64,000 nt of DNA from Microthrixaceae bacterium (lineage in GTDB: Bacteria; Actinomycetota; Acidimicrobiia; Acidimicrobiales; Microtrichaceae): NCBI GenBank assembly GCA_023958095.1, contig JAMLGJ010000006.1, positions 48,516 to 112,515 of the forward strand. The letters run 5' to 3'. Of the stretch, positions 43,316-51,571 are shown piece by piece; within the stretch, counting starts at the first letter, position 1, and every line of letters begins with the position of its first letter. The position numbers and the translations under genes were made by a program. The notes under the pieces are model-generated. The model was not told the origin of the DNA, did not search any database, and worked only from the letters and a program-made list of their open reading frames with translations.

Positions 43316-44203
43316 ATGGACACGGTCACCTGGCGGGAACTGCTGTCCGAGGCAACCGAGCGGCTCAGGAGTTCGGCCGAGGCCGAGCACGGCAGTGCAG
43401 CATCGGATGCACGTCGCATCGTGGAGGAGGCATCCGGCGCATCCGCGGCGGAGCTGGCCCTGGTGCTGGGTGATCCCGTGACCAAGGGCCAGATGGCCCG
43501 CTTCGACTCAATGCTGGAACGCCGCAGGGGTGGGGAGCCACTGCAGTACGTACTGGGGCACTGGGGCTTCAGGGGACTCGACCTCATGGTGGACCAACGG
43601 GTGCTGATCCCGCGTCCGGAGACCGAGACCGTCGTCGAGGTCGCGCTGGCGGAGCTGGATCGCCTCGGTGGCCGGGAGGTCGCGACCACCGTGGTGGACC
43701 TGGGCACCGGGTCGGGGGCGATCGCCCTGGCGGTGGCCACCGAGCGCGTGCGGACGCGGGTGGTCGCCACCGATGCCTCCGAGGAGGCCGCGGCGGTCGC
43801 CAGGGCCAACCTGGCCGGGATCGGCCGTGCAGCAGCCCGCGTGGAGGTGCACACCGGGAGTTGGTACGAGGCATTGCCGGGAGAGCTCCGGGCCTCGATC
43901 CAGTTGATCGTGACCAACCCGCCCTACGTGTCGCTGGGAGCGGACCTTCCCCCAGCCGTGGCGGACTGGGAACCGCGCCGGGCGCTGTTGGCCGGGCCCG
44001 ATGGCCTCGAGGACATCCGGTTGATCCTGGAGGGAGCACCTGAGTGGCTCGAAGCTGACGGAGCGCTCGTGTGCGAGTTCTCTCCCGAACAGGTCTCTGC
44101 GGTGGCGCAGCTCGCCTCGGAGCACTTCAGGGACGTGCACACCGAGACCGACCTCACGGGCCGGGCCCGCGTGCTCGTGGCGCGCGGGCCCGTTCATCCC
44201 TGA
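43316..44203 (+). CDS. prmC: Release factor glutamine methyltransferase
   Basis: The protein has 295 residues. The N-terminal helical domain includes LQYVLGHWGFRGLDL and RVLIPRPETE. The SAM motif is VVDLGTGSGAIALAVA, and the glutamine-binding motif is VTNPPYVS. It methylates the GGQ glutamine of release factors 1 and 2. In the mycobacterial order a Sua5-type gene follows; here it is missing and a leftward binding-protein gene comes next. Confidence 0.95.
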   Translation: MDTVTWRELLSEATERLRSSAEAEHGSAASDARRIVEEASGASAAELALVLGDPVTKGQMARFDSMLERRRGGEPLQYVLGHWGFRGLDLMVDQRVLIPRPETETVVEVALAELDRLGGREVATTVVDLGTGSGAIALAVATERVRTRVVATDASEEAAAVARANLAGIGRAAARVEVHTGSWYEALPGELRASIQLIVTNPPYVSLGADLPPAVADWEPRRALLAGPDGLEDIRLILEGAPEWLEADGALVCEFSPEQVSAVAQLASEHFRDVHTETDLTGRARVLVARGPVHP

Positions 44204-44264
44204 GTCCCCGCCGTGGTCCGGGCTGGCCGGTGGGCGGCCCGTTGGCCGACGGGCCCGGTGGGAC

Positions 44265-45707
44265 CTAGATGGGCCGGTCGGGGTCGACGACCCCGAGCCC
44301 TGCGTTGTCGGGCACATCGACCACGGAGTCCTCGGCGCAGTAGAAACCGTCGCCGTTGTCGTCATCGCTGCCCAGCTCGGGTGCCAGACGCTCGAACTCG
44401 CCGCTGGCGTTGACCGTCACGGCCATCTCGCACTCCGCCGGGGCGCCACCCATACCTCCCGGGTCGGTGGGGGCGTGCAGGCCTCCTGCGGTCCAGCCGT
44501 CGATGGCGTCGGCGGCCTCGAGCACGCAGTTCCGCTCGAGCACGCCGCCGTTGGCCTCGGCACAGTCGTTCGCCGCGGTGGCGAACAGGAGCCACGCGGA
44601 GAAGCTCTGCATGCCGAGCACCGCGAGCTTCGCGTCGTCGACACGGCTGGTCACGGTGTCGATGTACTGCTGGGTGGCGGGCCACTGGTCGGCTTCCTCG
44701 AAGGGATGGAACACCGATCGGATCACCGATCCCTGTGCGTTCTCGGCGCCGGCGGCCTCGATGAAGCCCTGGTCGTAGGCGTTGGTCTCGAGCACGGGGT
44801 TGCCGTCCCACTGCTGTTCGCGCAGGGTCTTCACTAGCGTGCCCGCGTTGGTGGGTTCGCCCACGTAGTGGAACGAACCGGCCCCGCTGCGGATCACTTC
44901 CTGGGCCAGTGGCGTCCAGTCCTCGAGTCCCGTGACCGGGTAGTCGAACACCCCGGCCACCTCGACGCCCTCGGCCTCCATCGCGGCAGTGGCCTGGTTG
45001 CGGATCGTCTCCATGGCGGGCAGGTCACCCCACACCTCCGCCATCGACTCCGCGTTCTCGGGCTCGAGTTGCTTGTAGACCTGTATCCAACCGCTGCCGA
45101 TCTCGGCGGAGGGATGCGGTATCGGCTGGACCTGGCCGTTGGACTCGGCCTTCTCCGGGGACACCGCGAACCCGGGAATGTCGGCCAGGCCACACTCGTG
45201 GAAGTCGGAGTCCGGCTTGCCGGAGAACTCCATGTTGTCCTGGACGTAGCCGCCTCCGACCATCATGAACACGCCGTTGCAGGCCTTGGCCATGGCGGCT
45301 TCCACCTCCAGCAGCTTGCCGTCGAGGTCCACGATCTCGATCGGCAGACCGCCGATCCCACCCTGCTCGTTGCACCAGTCGACGAAGGCCACCGATGCGT
45401 CCCACATCTCCTTGTTGAGGCCGGGGCGTATCTGGGAGGTGCGGTCGTTGGCCACGCCGATGCGAAGCACGTCGGGTGAGCCTGCTGCCTGGTCGGGGTC
45501 CACCGTGTAGTCGCCCTCTCCGCAGGGTGACTCCAGGTCTCCGAAGGAGTCGGTGTCGGACGGGGTGGTCGTGGCCTCCCCCTCGGCCTCGACGGTGGCC
45601 TCCGACTCCGACGCCCCCTCGTCGGCTCCCTTCGCGGCACATGAAGCGGCGAGCAGAGCGATGAGTGCAAACAACAGGACCCAGGTCCTGGACTTTCGTT
45701 CAACCAC
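44265..45707 (-). CDS. Orphan ABC-type substrate-binding lipoprotein
   Basis: The protein has 480 residues. VVERKSRTWVLLFALIALLA leads to a lipobox AASC with Cys23. The mature protein matches type 1 periplasmic binding proteins of the branched-chain amino acid class (LRIGVANDRTSQIRPGLNKE, IEIVDLDGKLLEVEAAMAKA). The C-terminus has the acidic DDDNGDGFYCAEDS, like a calcium-binding excalibur-type loop. It is a close paralog of the protein at 53454 but has no permease or ATPase next to it. It may share the liv-type transporter at 55077-58989 or act as a receptor. GTG 45707 has AAGGAGG at eight bases. Confidence 0.88.
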   Translation of the reverse strand: MVERKSRTWVLLFALIALLAASCAAKGADEGASESEATVEAEGEATTTPSDTDSFGDLESPCGEGDYTVDPDQAAGSPDVLRIGVANDRTSQIRPGLNKEMWDASVAFVDWCNEQGGIGGLPIEIVDLDGKLLEVEAAMAKACNGVFMMVGGGYVQDNMEFSGKPDSDFHECGLADIPGFAVSPEKAESNGQVQPIPHPSAEIGSGWIQVYKQLEPENAESMAEVWGDLPAMETIRNQATAAMEAEGVEVAGVFDYPVTGLEDWTPLAQEVIRSGAGSFHYVGEPTNAGTLVKTLREQQWDGNPVLETNAYDQGFIEAAGAENAQGSVIRSVFHPFEEADQWPATQQYIDTVTSRVDDAKLAVLGMQSFSAWLLFATAANDCAEANGGVLERNCVLEAADAIDGWTAGGLHAPTDPGGMGGAPAECEMAVTVNASGEFERLAPELGSDDDNGDGFYCAEDSVVDVPDNAGLGVVDPDRPI

Positions 45708-45864
45708 GGCGATGGCCTCCTTGGTTCGCCCCGTATCCGGTGTGTCGGGCGTCACCGTAGCCCAGGACCCGGCCGTGCGCCCCGGGTTCGCGGTGGCCCC
45801 ACCCGACCCGCCCGCGGACGGGGGTGGGCCGATTCGATCCCCGGCGGAGCTCGTCCGGCGCGGA

Positions 45865-45870
45865 TACCCT
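45865..45870 (+). promoter_or_regulatory. -10 box for leaderless cNMP-domain gene
   Basis: TACCCT is followed by six bases and the ATG at 45877. No ribosome binding site is seen. Confidence 0.5.
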
Positions 45871-45876
45871 GAGCAC

Positions 45877-46290
45877 ATGACAGGGGCTGACGGGGACGGA
45901 TCTGCGATCGAATGGCTTCGCACGATCCCGCTGTTCGAGGGGATGTCGGACGAGGAGCTGGGCAGGCTCCGGAGGCTCGGCACACGGGTGGAGGTCGCAG
46001 CGGGCGAGATCCTCGTCGACCAGGGCGACCCGGGGACCTACTGCTTCGCGATAGCCGACGGCACCGCAGGGGTCTTCGTGAGCGGTGAACACGTGGCGAC
46101 CGTGGGTCCGGGATCCACGATCGGGGAGATGGCACTGATCGACCATCGTCCACGGACCGCCACGGTGGTGGCCAACGACCCGATGGTGCTGTTGCGCTTC
46201 GACACCCGCTCGTTCCGCGAGATGCTCGAGGACATGCCCAAGGCATCCGAGCGGATCCACGGGATCCTCGCCTCCCGCCTCCGCGACTGA
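45877..46290 (+). CDS. Cyclic nucleotide-binding domain protein
   Basis: The protein has 137 residues and is a single cNMP-binding domain: IPLFEGMSDEELGRL, ILVDQGDPGTYCFAIADGTA, then the phosphate-binding cassette GEMALIDHRPRTATVVA. The Arg that contacts the cyclic phosphate is present (HRPRTATV). There is no DNA-binding or catalytic domain, so it is a stand-alone sensor or pseudo-regulator. It is divergent from the orphan binding-protein gene. Confidence 0.9.
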   Translation: MTGADGDGSAIEWLRTIPLFEGMSDEELGRLRRLGTRVEVAAGEILVDQGDPGTYCFAIADGTAGVFVSGEHVATVGPGSTIGEMALIDHRPRTATVVANDPMVLLRFDTRSFREMLEDMPKASERIHGILASRLRD

Positions 46291-46333
46291 GACTGCACCC
46301 GCCCCGGCGACGGACCGCCCACCCCCGGACGGG

Positions 46334-47851
46334 TCAGGGGGCCGTGTCGAGCTCGATTGTTCCCCCTGGTCCGGCCACGGCAGCGGTGCCGGCGATGTCG
46401 TCGGTCATCGCGGTGCGCATCAACTCCGGGTCGTCACCGGCGACCCACACACGTTCCCCGGCAGGTGTGAGGCAGCTTCCGAGGAACCGTTCGGGTTGGT
46501 TGGTGCGGTCGTGCATCACCGTCCAGGCCTCGACGGCGACGGGGCCCTCGTGGTCGGTGAGCACCGCCTTCGGCACGGCGGCCGCCTCGATCTCCTCCTG
46601 GGGCCGCTCGTAGCGGAAGCCGTCCGGTGGCGGTTCGGTGCCGAGGACGCCGAAGGCGTGCTTGTCGACGTTGCCTCCGTTCGCGGTGACGAATCCGAGC
46701 GCCCGCTCGCTGCCACGGAGGGTCTCGGTCATCGTGGCCAGTGCATGCCCCACGGGGTTGTTCCACGGTCCACCCCCGAACGTGAGCCCGCCGTAGACCG
46801 ACAGTGGACGGCTCAGGGGGTCCAGGTCGAACTCCCTGCAGAACAGCTGCACCGCCGAGGGGAAACACGAATAGACGTCCAGGTGCTCCACGTCATCGAG
46901 GGTGACCCCCGCCAGTTCCAGTGAGCGTCGCCCGGCGATCCCTATGGACGGGGAGCGGGTGAAGCTCTCCCGGTTGGACATCACCAGGTCGGTCCCGTCG
47001 GTACCACTCCACGGGAACACCCAGCGGTCCTTCGGCACACCGGCGGCACGTGCGGCGGCGGCGCTCGTCACGATGAGCGCCGACGACATGTCGACGTCGG
47101 GGTTGGACACCATCCGCTTCGTGTAGGGCCACCCCACGTAGCGGTTCTGGGGGGTGGCCGTGGTGATCTCCGCCGCTGACATGGGTGTGCGGTTCCACGC
47201 ATTCGGGTTGCCCGCCGCCACACGGGAGAATCCCGCCCACACCTCGCCGGTCCGCGCGATGTGTTCCTCGAAGGAACCGGCCGCTCCCGAGGCAACGGCG
47301 TCGTGCATGAGGGCTGTCTCGAACAGCGGGTAGGCCTGCACCGGTGCCACGATCCCGCGTGCGTGTTCGGCCGGATGGCCCAGGCTGAAGGTGTCGTCGC
47401 CACCCCAGTCCGGGGCGGCGGACGGGTCCTCGTCCTCCCACTCGGGCCGGGAACCGGCGCGCTTGGCGCTCGTGCGGGTGTTCCAGGCCTCCGCCCCGGT
47501 CAGCAGCGCCACCTCCAGCTCGCCCGCCGCGACCATGGTGCAGATGCGGTTCAGCATCATCTGGGGCGTGTTGCCCCCCATGGAGGGATACCAGGTCCGC
47601 ACCCCGTCGCAACCGAGCCGCGAAGCGAGGATCCGGCCCGGGTCCCGGTAGCGCCACGAGATGATCGGCACCACGGCGAGCACCTGCAGCCGGTCGATGA
47701 GCGAGGATCCGCCTGCTCCGGCATCCCCACTGGCCCGACGGGTCGCCTCGTGCATCAGTTCCACCGGCGAGAGCGGGCCGGCACCCTCGTCGGTTCGGTT
47801 CAGGAACTGTCCGGCTCCGACGATCACCGGTGTGGTCGTATCGTTGGTCAC
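46334..47851 (-). CDS. Thiolase-superfamily protein lacking the usual nucleophile
   Basis: The protein has 505 residues from GTG 47851. The opening TPVIVGAGQFLNRTDEGAG and the overall layout match acetyl-CoA acetyltransferase-like/SCP-x proteins. In active thiolases the nucleophile lies in a C-x-SG context; the matching region here reads YPSMGGNTPQMMLNRI, with no cysteine. The C-terminal glycine-rich motif is TANGGNVDKHAFGV instead of the usual CxGxG. A C-terminal 80-residue extension (GPVAVEAWTVMHDRTNQPER) is OB/DUF35-like. It may be a binding or non-classical enzyme, as some aldolase-type SCP-x relatives are. Confidence 0.82.
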   Translation of the reverse strand: MTNDTTTPVIVGAGQFLNRTDEGAGPLSPVELMHEATRRASGDAGAGGSSLIDRLQVLAVVPIISWRYRDPGRILASRLGCDGVRTWYPSMGGNTPQMMLNRICTMVAAGELEVALLTGAEAWNTRTSAKRAGSRPEWEDEDPSAAPDWGGDDTFSLGHPAEHARGIVAPVQAYPLFETALMHDAVASGAAGSFEEHIARTGEVWAGFSRVAAGNPNAWNRTPMSAAEITTATPQNRYVGWPYTKRMVSNPDVDMSSALIVTSAAAARAAGVPKDRWVFPWSGTDGTDLVMSNRESFTRSPSIGIAGRRSLELAGVTLDDVEHLDVYSCFPSAVQLFCREFDLDPLSRPLSVYGGLTFGGGPWNNPVGHALATMTETLRGSERALGFVTANGGNVDKHAFGVLGTEPPPDGFRYERPQEEIEAAAVPKAVLTDHEGPVAVEAWTVMHDRTNQPERFLGSCLTPAGERVWVAGDDPELMRTAMTDDIAGTAAVAGPGGTIELDTAP

Positions 47852-47944
47852 CCGGCGCAACGTACGGGCACCGGCGTGGTGCAGCCAAAGCCGCGGGTCC
47901 CGCCCGGGCCCGGTGGCCCCCGGCGGTCGAACACCCGTTCGACT

Positions 47945-47950
47945 ATGGTG
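47945..47950 (+). promoter_or_regulatory. -10 box for leaderless alkB
   Basis: TATGGT is followed by six bases and the ATG at 47957. If this is the true -10, the in-frame ATG at 47945 is not the start. Confidence 0.45.
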
Positions 47951-47956
47951 GAGGTC

Positions 47957-48616
47957 ATGTTGCAGGGCTCCCTTCTCGCGGCGGGACCACCCGGAGTGCG
48001 CGAGGCCCACTTCGAGCGGATCGAGCCCGCGGAGGGGACCTGGTTGGAGGTGGCGCGCGGGGTGCTCGGCGGTGCCGACGAGCTGCTTCACGAGCTCGTG
48101 GCCACCACCGACTGGAGGATCGGGCGACGGCGGATGTACGACCGCGAGGTGGACGACCCGCGGCTGTCGCGCTGGTACCGCTGCGGTACTCCCGACCCAC
48201 ATCCCCTGCTGGGTGAGGTGCGTGCGATGGCCGAGCGCCGGTACGGGTGCGTCCTGTCGGGCGTGGGCCTCAACCACTACCGCGACGGGGCCGACTCGGT
48301 GGCGTTCCATGCCGACCGGGAGCTGCGCGACGTGTCCGATTCGCTGGTGGTGATACTCGTCCTGGGCCAGCAGCGGCCGTTCCTGGTCAGACCCTCGGGC
48401 GGTGGCCCTTCGATCGACCTGGCGCCGGGCTCGGGCGACGTGGTCGTGATGGGCGGGCGGTGCCAGGCCGACTTCGAGCACAGCGTGCCCAAGAGCTCGC
48501 GGCGCATCGGGCCGAGGCTGTCCGCCTCATGGCGCTGGTCTCCCGGACCGAGTCCCACGGTGCGGCGCCCCGGTGGGTACTTCGAGTCGCGCCGCTGGCG
48601 TACGCTGTCGTCGTGA
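47957..48616 (+). CDS. AlkB-like Fe(II)/2-oxoglutarate dioxygenase
   Basis: The protein has 219 residues from ATG 47957 (223 from 47945). The 2OG dioxygenase core shows NHYRDGADSVAFHADRE with iron ligands HxD, the third iron ligand in FEHSVPKS, and the 2OG-binding Arg pair in RRIGPRLSASWR. AlkB enzymes remove alkyl groups from damaged DNA or RNA bases by oxidation. It overlaps rpiB by GTGA, so the two are co-translated. Confidence 0.9.
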   Translation: MLQGSLLAAGPPGVREAHFERIEPAEGTWLEVARGVLGGADELLHELVATTDWRIGRRRMYDREVDDPRLSRWYRCGTPDPHPLLGEVRAMAERRYGCVLSGVGLNHYRDGADSVAFHADRELRDVSDSLVVILVLGQQRPFLVRPSGGGPSIDLAPGSGDVVVMGGRCQADFEHSVPKSSRRIGPRLSASWRWSPGPSPTVRRPGGYFESRRWRTLSS

Positions 48617-49065
48617 GCAACACCACCATCGCTGTCGGCTCCGACCACGCCGGATTCCACTTGAAGAACGTCGTGGCCGAGCACCTGCGCGGACGCGGTG
48701 TCGAGGTCATGGACCTCGGCACGGACTCCGAGGAGCGCGTCGACTACCCCGACTTCGGTGAGGCAGTGGGTCGTGCCGTCGGCGAGGGTGGCGCGGACCT
48801 CGGGGTGGCGGTCTGCGGCTCGGGGATCGGCATCTGCATGGCGGCCGACAAGGTTCCCGGGGTGCGTGCCGGAACGGTGCACGACGAGACCTCGGCGCGG
48901 CTGGCGCGTCAGCACAACGACGCGAACGTGATCTGCCTCGGAGCGCGACTCGTGGGGGAGTCCGTTGCGCTCGCTGCAGTTGACGCCTGGCTGGATGCGA
49001 CCTTCGAGGGCGGCCGGCACACGGCACGGGTGGCCAAGTTGGATTCACTGCTGCCCGTCGAGTGA
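48613..49065 (+). CDS. rpiB: Ribose-5-phosphate isomerase B
   Basis: The protein has 150 residues. It starts TIAVGSDHAGFHLKNVV and shows catalytic AVCGSGIGICMAADK (Cys as acid/base in the RpiB type), HDETSARLARQHNDANVICLG in two parts, and the end helix. It interconverts ribose-5-phosphate and ribulose-5-phosphate; related LacAB-type isomerases accept allose-6-phosphate. It overlaps alkB by GTGA and is followed by a folded leader and glyA. Confidence 0.94.
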   Translation: MSNTTIAVGSDHAGFHLKNVVAEHLRGRGVEVMDLGTDSEERVDYPDFGEAVGRAVGEGGADLGVAVCGSGIGICMAADKVPGVRAGTVHDETSARLARQHNDANVICLGARLVGESVALAAVDAWLDATFEGGRHTARVAKLDSLLPVE

Positions 49066-49075
49066 CATCGTGAAC

Positions 49076-49139
49076 GTGGCCCGCTTCGGAGCGGAACGGC
49101 TCGGATCATCCTGGGCGATCGCGTAGCCGATCGGGCCAC
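49076..49139 (+). ncRNA. Structured RNA candidate in the glyA leader
   Basis: Starting 11 bases after the rpiB stop, GTGGCCC (49076-49082) pairs perfectly with GGGCCAC (49133-49139). Inside lie CCGCT-TCGG-AGCGG (49081-49094) and CGGCT (49098-49102) with AGCCG (49125-49129), which encloses GATC/GATC. The result is a junction of about 64 nt that ends 28 bases before the glyA ATG. It does not match the ZTP, glycine or THF riboswitch cores that I know. Confidence 0.45.
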
Positions 49140-49167
49140 AGCAACTGCCCAACACCTAGGAGCCCCA

Positions 49168-50409
49168 ATGCCCTGGCCCACCGAACGAGACACCGAGCTG
49201 TTCGCCGTGATCGAGCGCGAGCGCGAACGGCAGAACACCGGTCTCCAGCTGATCGCCTCGGAGAACTTCACATCTCCTGCGGTGATGGAGGCGGTCGGCT
49301 CCGTGCTCACGAACAAGTACTCCGAGGGCTACCCGGGCAAGCGCTACTACGGAGGCAACGAGTTCGTCGACGAGGCCGAGGACCTCGCCCGGCGGCGCGT
49401 GTGCGAGCTCTTCGGAGCCGAGCACGCGAACGTGCAGCCCCATTCGGGCGCGAACGCCAACGTGGCGGTGTACCTCGCGCTGCTGGAGGCGGGCGACACC
49501 GTCCTCGGGTTGAGCCTCGACCACGGCGGCCACCTCACCCACGGCTCCCCGGTGAACATCTCGGGGCGCACCTACGACTTCGTGAGCTACGGGTTGACCG
49601 AGTCCGACGAACGCATGGACCTCGACCAGCTGCGTTCGCTGGCCCTCGAACACCGTCCGGCGATGATCGTCGCCGGGGCCACTGCGTACTCGCGCACCAT
49701 CGACCCGGCTCCGATCCGGGAGATCTGCGACGAGGTGGGGGCGTTGTTCATGTTCGATGCGGCCCACATCGCCGGGCTGATCGCCGGAGGTGCACATCCC
49801 AACCCGGTCGGCATCGCGGACGTCGTCACCTTCACCACCCACAAGACCCTCAGGGGTCCCCGCGGAGGCTGCATCCTCACCACCGCGGAGTTGGGTCCGG
49901 CGATCGACAAGGCGATCTTCCCCGGCCTGCAGGGAGGACCGCTCGAGCACGTCATCGCCGGCAAGGCCGTGGCGTTCCGGGAGGCCGCACACCCGAGCTT
50001 CACGCAGTACGCACACCAGGTCGTGGAGAACGCTCGTGCACTTGCGGGGGCCCTCGGTGAGCGTGGCTTCCGCCTGGTCTCGGGCGGCACCGACAACCAC
50101 CTGATGCTCATCGACCTGCGGACCTTCGATGCGGAACTCACCGGAAAGGACGCGCAGATCGCGCTCGACCGGGCCGGGATCACGCTCAACAAGAACACCG
50201 TTCCCGACGATCCGCGCAGCCCGTTCGTGACCTCGGGTCTGCGGGTGGGAACGCCGTCGGTCACCACCCAGGGGATGGGTGCAGGCGAGATGGTGCAGAT
50301 CGCCGAGTTGATGGCACGGGTGCTGGGCAGCCACAGCGACGAGTCGGTGCTCGACGCGGTTCGTTCCGATGTGGCCGAGCTCTGCTCCGGGTTCGCCCCC
50401 TATGCATGA
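49168..50409 (+). CDS. glyA: Serine hydroxymethyltransferase
   Basis: The protein has 413 residues. [32 protein letters not shown] and the PLP lysine in [14 protein letters not shown] are all canonical. It converts serine and tetrahydrofolate to glycine and 5,10-methylene-THF. CTAGGAG precedes the ATG at 49168. A folded leader lies upstream. wecA follows 35 bp after the stop. Confidence 0.97.
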   Translation: MPWPTERDTELFAVIERERERQNTGLQLIASENFTSPAVMEAVGSVLTNKYSEGYPGKRYYGGNEFVDEAEDLARRRVCELFGAEHANVQPHSGANANVAVYLALLEAGDTVLGLSLDHGGHLTHGSPVNISGRTYDFVSYGLTESDERMDLDQLRSLALEHRPAMIVAGATAYSRTIDPAPIREICDEVGALFMFDAAHIAGLIAGGAHPNPVGIADVVTFTTHKTLRGPRGGCILTTAELGPAIDKAIFPGLQGGPLEHVIAGKAVAFREAAHPSFTQYAHQVVENARALAGALGERGFRLVSGGTDNHLMLIDLRTFDAELTGKDAQIALDRAGITLNKNTVPDDPRSPFVTSGLRVGTPSVTTQGMGAGEMVQIAELMARVLGSHSDESVLDAVRSDVAELCSGFAPYA

Positions 50410-50432
50410 CCCGGCTCGCTGAGCGACACCGG

Positions 50433-50438
50433 TAGGTT
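50433..50438 (+). promoter_or_regulatory. -10 box for leaderless wecA
   Basis: TAGGTT is followed by six bases and the GTG at 50445, with no ribosome binding site. Confidence 0.5.
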
Positions 50439-50444
50439 TGTTCC

Positions 50445-51554
50445 GTGGCCAGCTACCTGGCGGTGATGGCGATCGCAGCCGCGGTGACGGCCCTCGCCGT
50501 CTTTCCCTTGCGTCGGCTGTCGCACCGCGCCGATGCGCTGGCCCATCCGAGCGACCGCAGCGTGCACGCCGAGCCCACGCCGATCCTCGGTGGGACCGCA
50601 CTCCTGTTCGGGGTGCTCGCCGGGCTCGGATCGGCCTGGTTCTTCGGGAGCCTGGACGACGTGTTCACGACCCCGGGGAACGTGATGGGTGTCGTCACCG
50701 CTGCGGTCGTCATGTGGCTGATCGGCCTGGTGGACGACCTGAGGGACATCTCGCCCCCCGCGAAGGTGGCCGGCCAGGTGCTCTCGGGGTCGGTGCTCGC
50801 CATCGTCGGGCTCACCATCATCTACTTCCGCGTCCCCTTCGTGGGGTTCACGGTGCTCCCACCCGACCTCTCGGCCCTGGTGACGGTGTTGTGGGTGGTC
50901 GGCATGGCCAACGTGGTGAACCTGATCGACGGTCTCGACGGCCTCGCCGCGGGGATCGTCGCGATCGCCTCGGGGGCGTTCTTCCTCTACGGGTGGGCCC
51001 TGCTCGACGAAGGGGTGCTCGACCCCTCCAACGTCGGGCCACTGGTGGCGGTGGTGACAGCGGGTGCCTGCATCGGGTTCCTGCCGTTCAACTTCAACCC
51101 GGCCAGCATCTTCATGGGTGACAGCGGGGCGATGATGCTCGGGGTCCTGCTCGCCTCCTCCACGATCGCGGTGGGTGGGCAGTCCGACGACCCCTTCTCG
51201 GGCCAGGCCTGGTTCTTCTTCGCGCCGCTGATACTGCCGCTGGTGATCCTGGCGGTGCCGCTGCTCGACACGGTGTTCGCGATCCTCCGCCGCGCCACGC
51301 GCCGCCAGGGGGTGTCCACCGCGGACAAGGAACACCTCCACCACCGGCTCATGGACCTAGGCCACGGCCACCGGCGGGCGGTGCTCATCATGTGGGCCTG
51401 GACGGCGGTGCTCTCGGGATTCGTGCTGATCCCCGTCTACACCGGCCGCGGCGACGCGATCGTGCCGATCGGCCTGGGAGCGTTGGGCCTGCTGCTCTTC
51501 ACCCTCTTCGCGCCGACGATCATCCGCCGCGCCACCGCCCGCAACGCGGGCTGA
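50445..51554 (+). CDS. wecA: Undecaprenyl-phosphate N-acetylhexosamine-1-phosphate transferase (WecA/TagO type)
   Basis: The protein has 369 residues and about ten membrane helices. Family motifs are HAEPTPILGG, IGLVDDLRDISP (catalytic Asp pair), VVNLIDGLDGLAAG, FNFNPASIFMGDSGAMMLG and the late HLHHRLMDLGHGHR. It transfers a sugar-1-phosphate to the lipid carrier, first step of arabinogalactan or teichoic-acid-like linkage units. The LCP protein at 26929 could act later on such lipids. In the mycobacterial order wecA (rfe) precedes the atp operon; here 8 kb intervenes. Confidence 0.92.
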   Translation: MASYLAVMAIAAAVTALAVFPLRRLSHRADALAHPSDRSVHAEPTPILGGTALLFGVLAGLGSAWFFGSLDDVFTTPGNVMGVVTAAVVMWLIGLVDDLRDISPPAKVAGQVLSGSVLAIVGLTIIYFRVPFVGFTVLPPDLSALVTVLWVVGMANVVNLIDGLDGLAAGIVAIASGAFFLYGWALLDEGVLDPSNVGPLVAVVTAGACIGFLPFNFNPASIFMGDSGAMMLGVLLASSTIAVGGQSDDPFSGQAWFFFAPLILPLVILAVPLLDTVFAILRRATRRQGVSTADKEHLHHRLMDLGHGHRRAVLIMWAWTAVLSGFVLIPVYTGRGDAIVPIGLGALGLLLFTLFAPTIIRRATARNAG

Positions 51555-51571
51555 ACCCGGGGCCGGGGAGC

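Noticed and set aside
49066..49167. Known ZTP, glycine or THF riboswitch
   Set aside because: The conserved cores of these classes are not found in the 102 bases.
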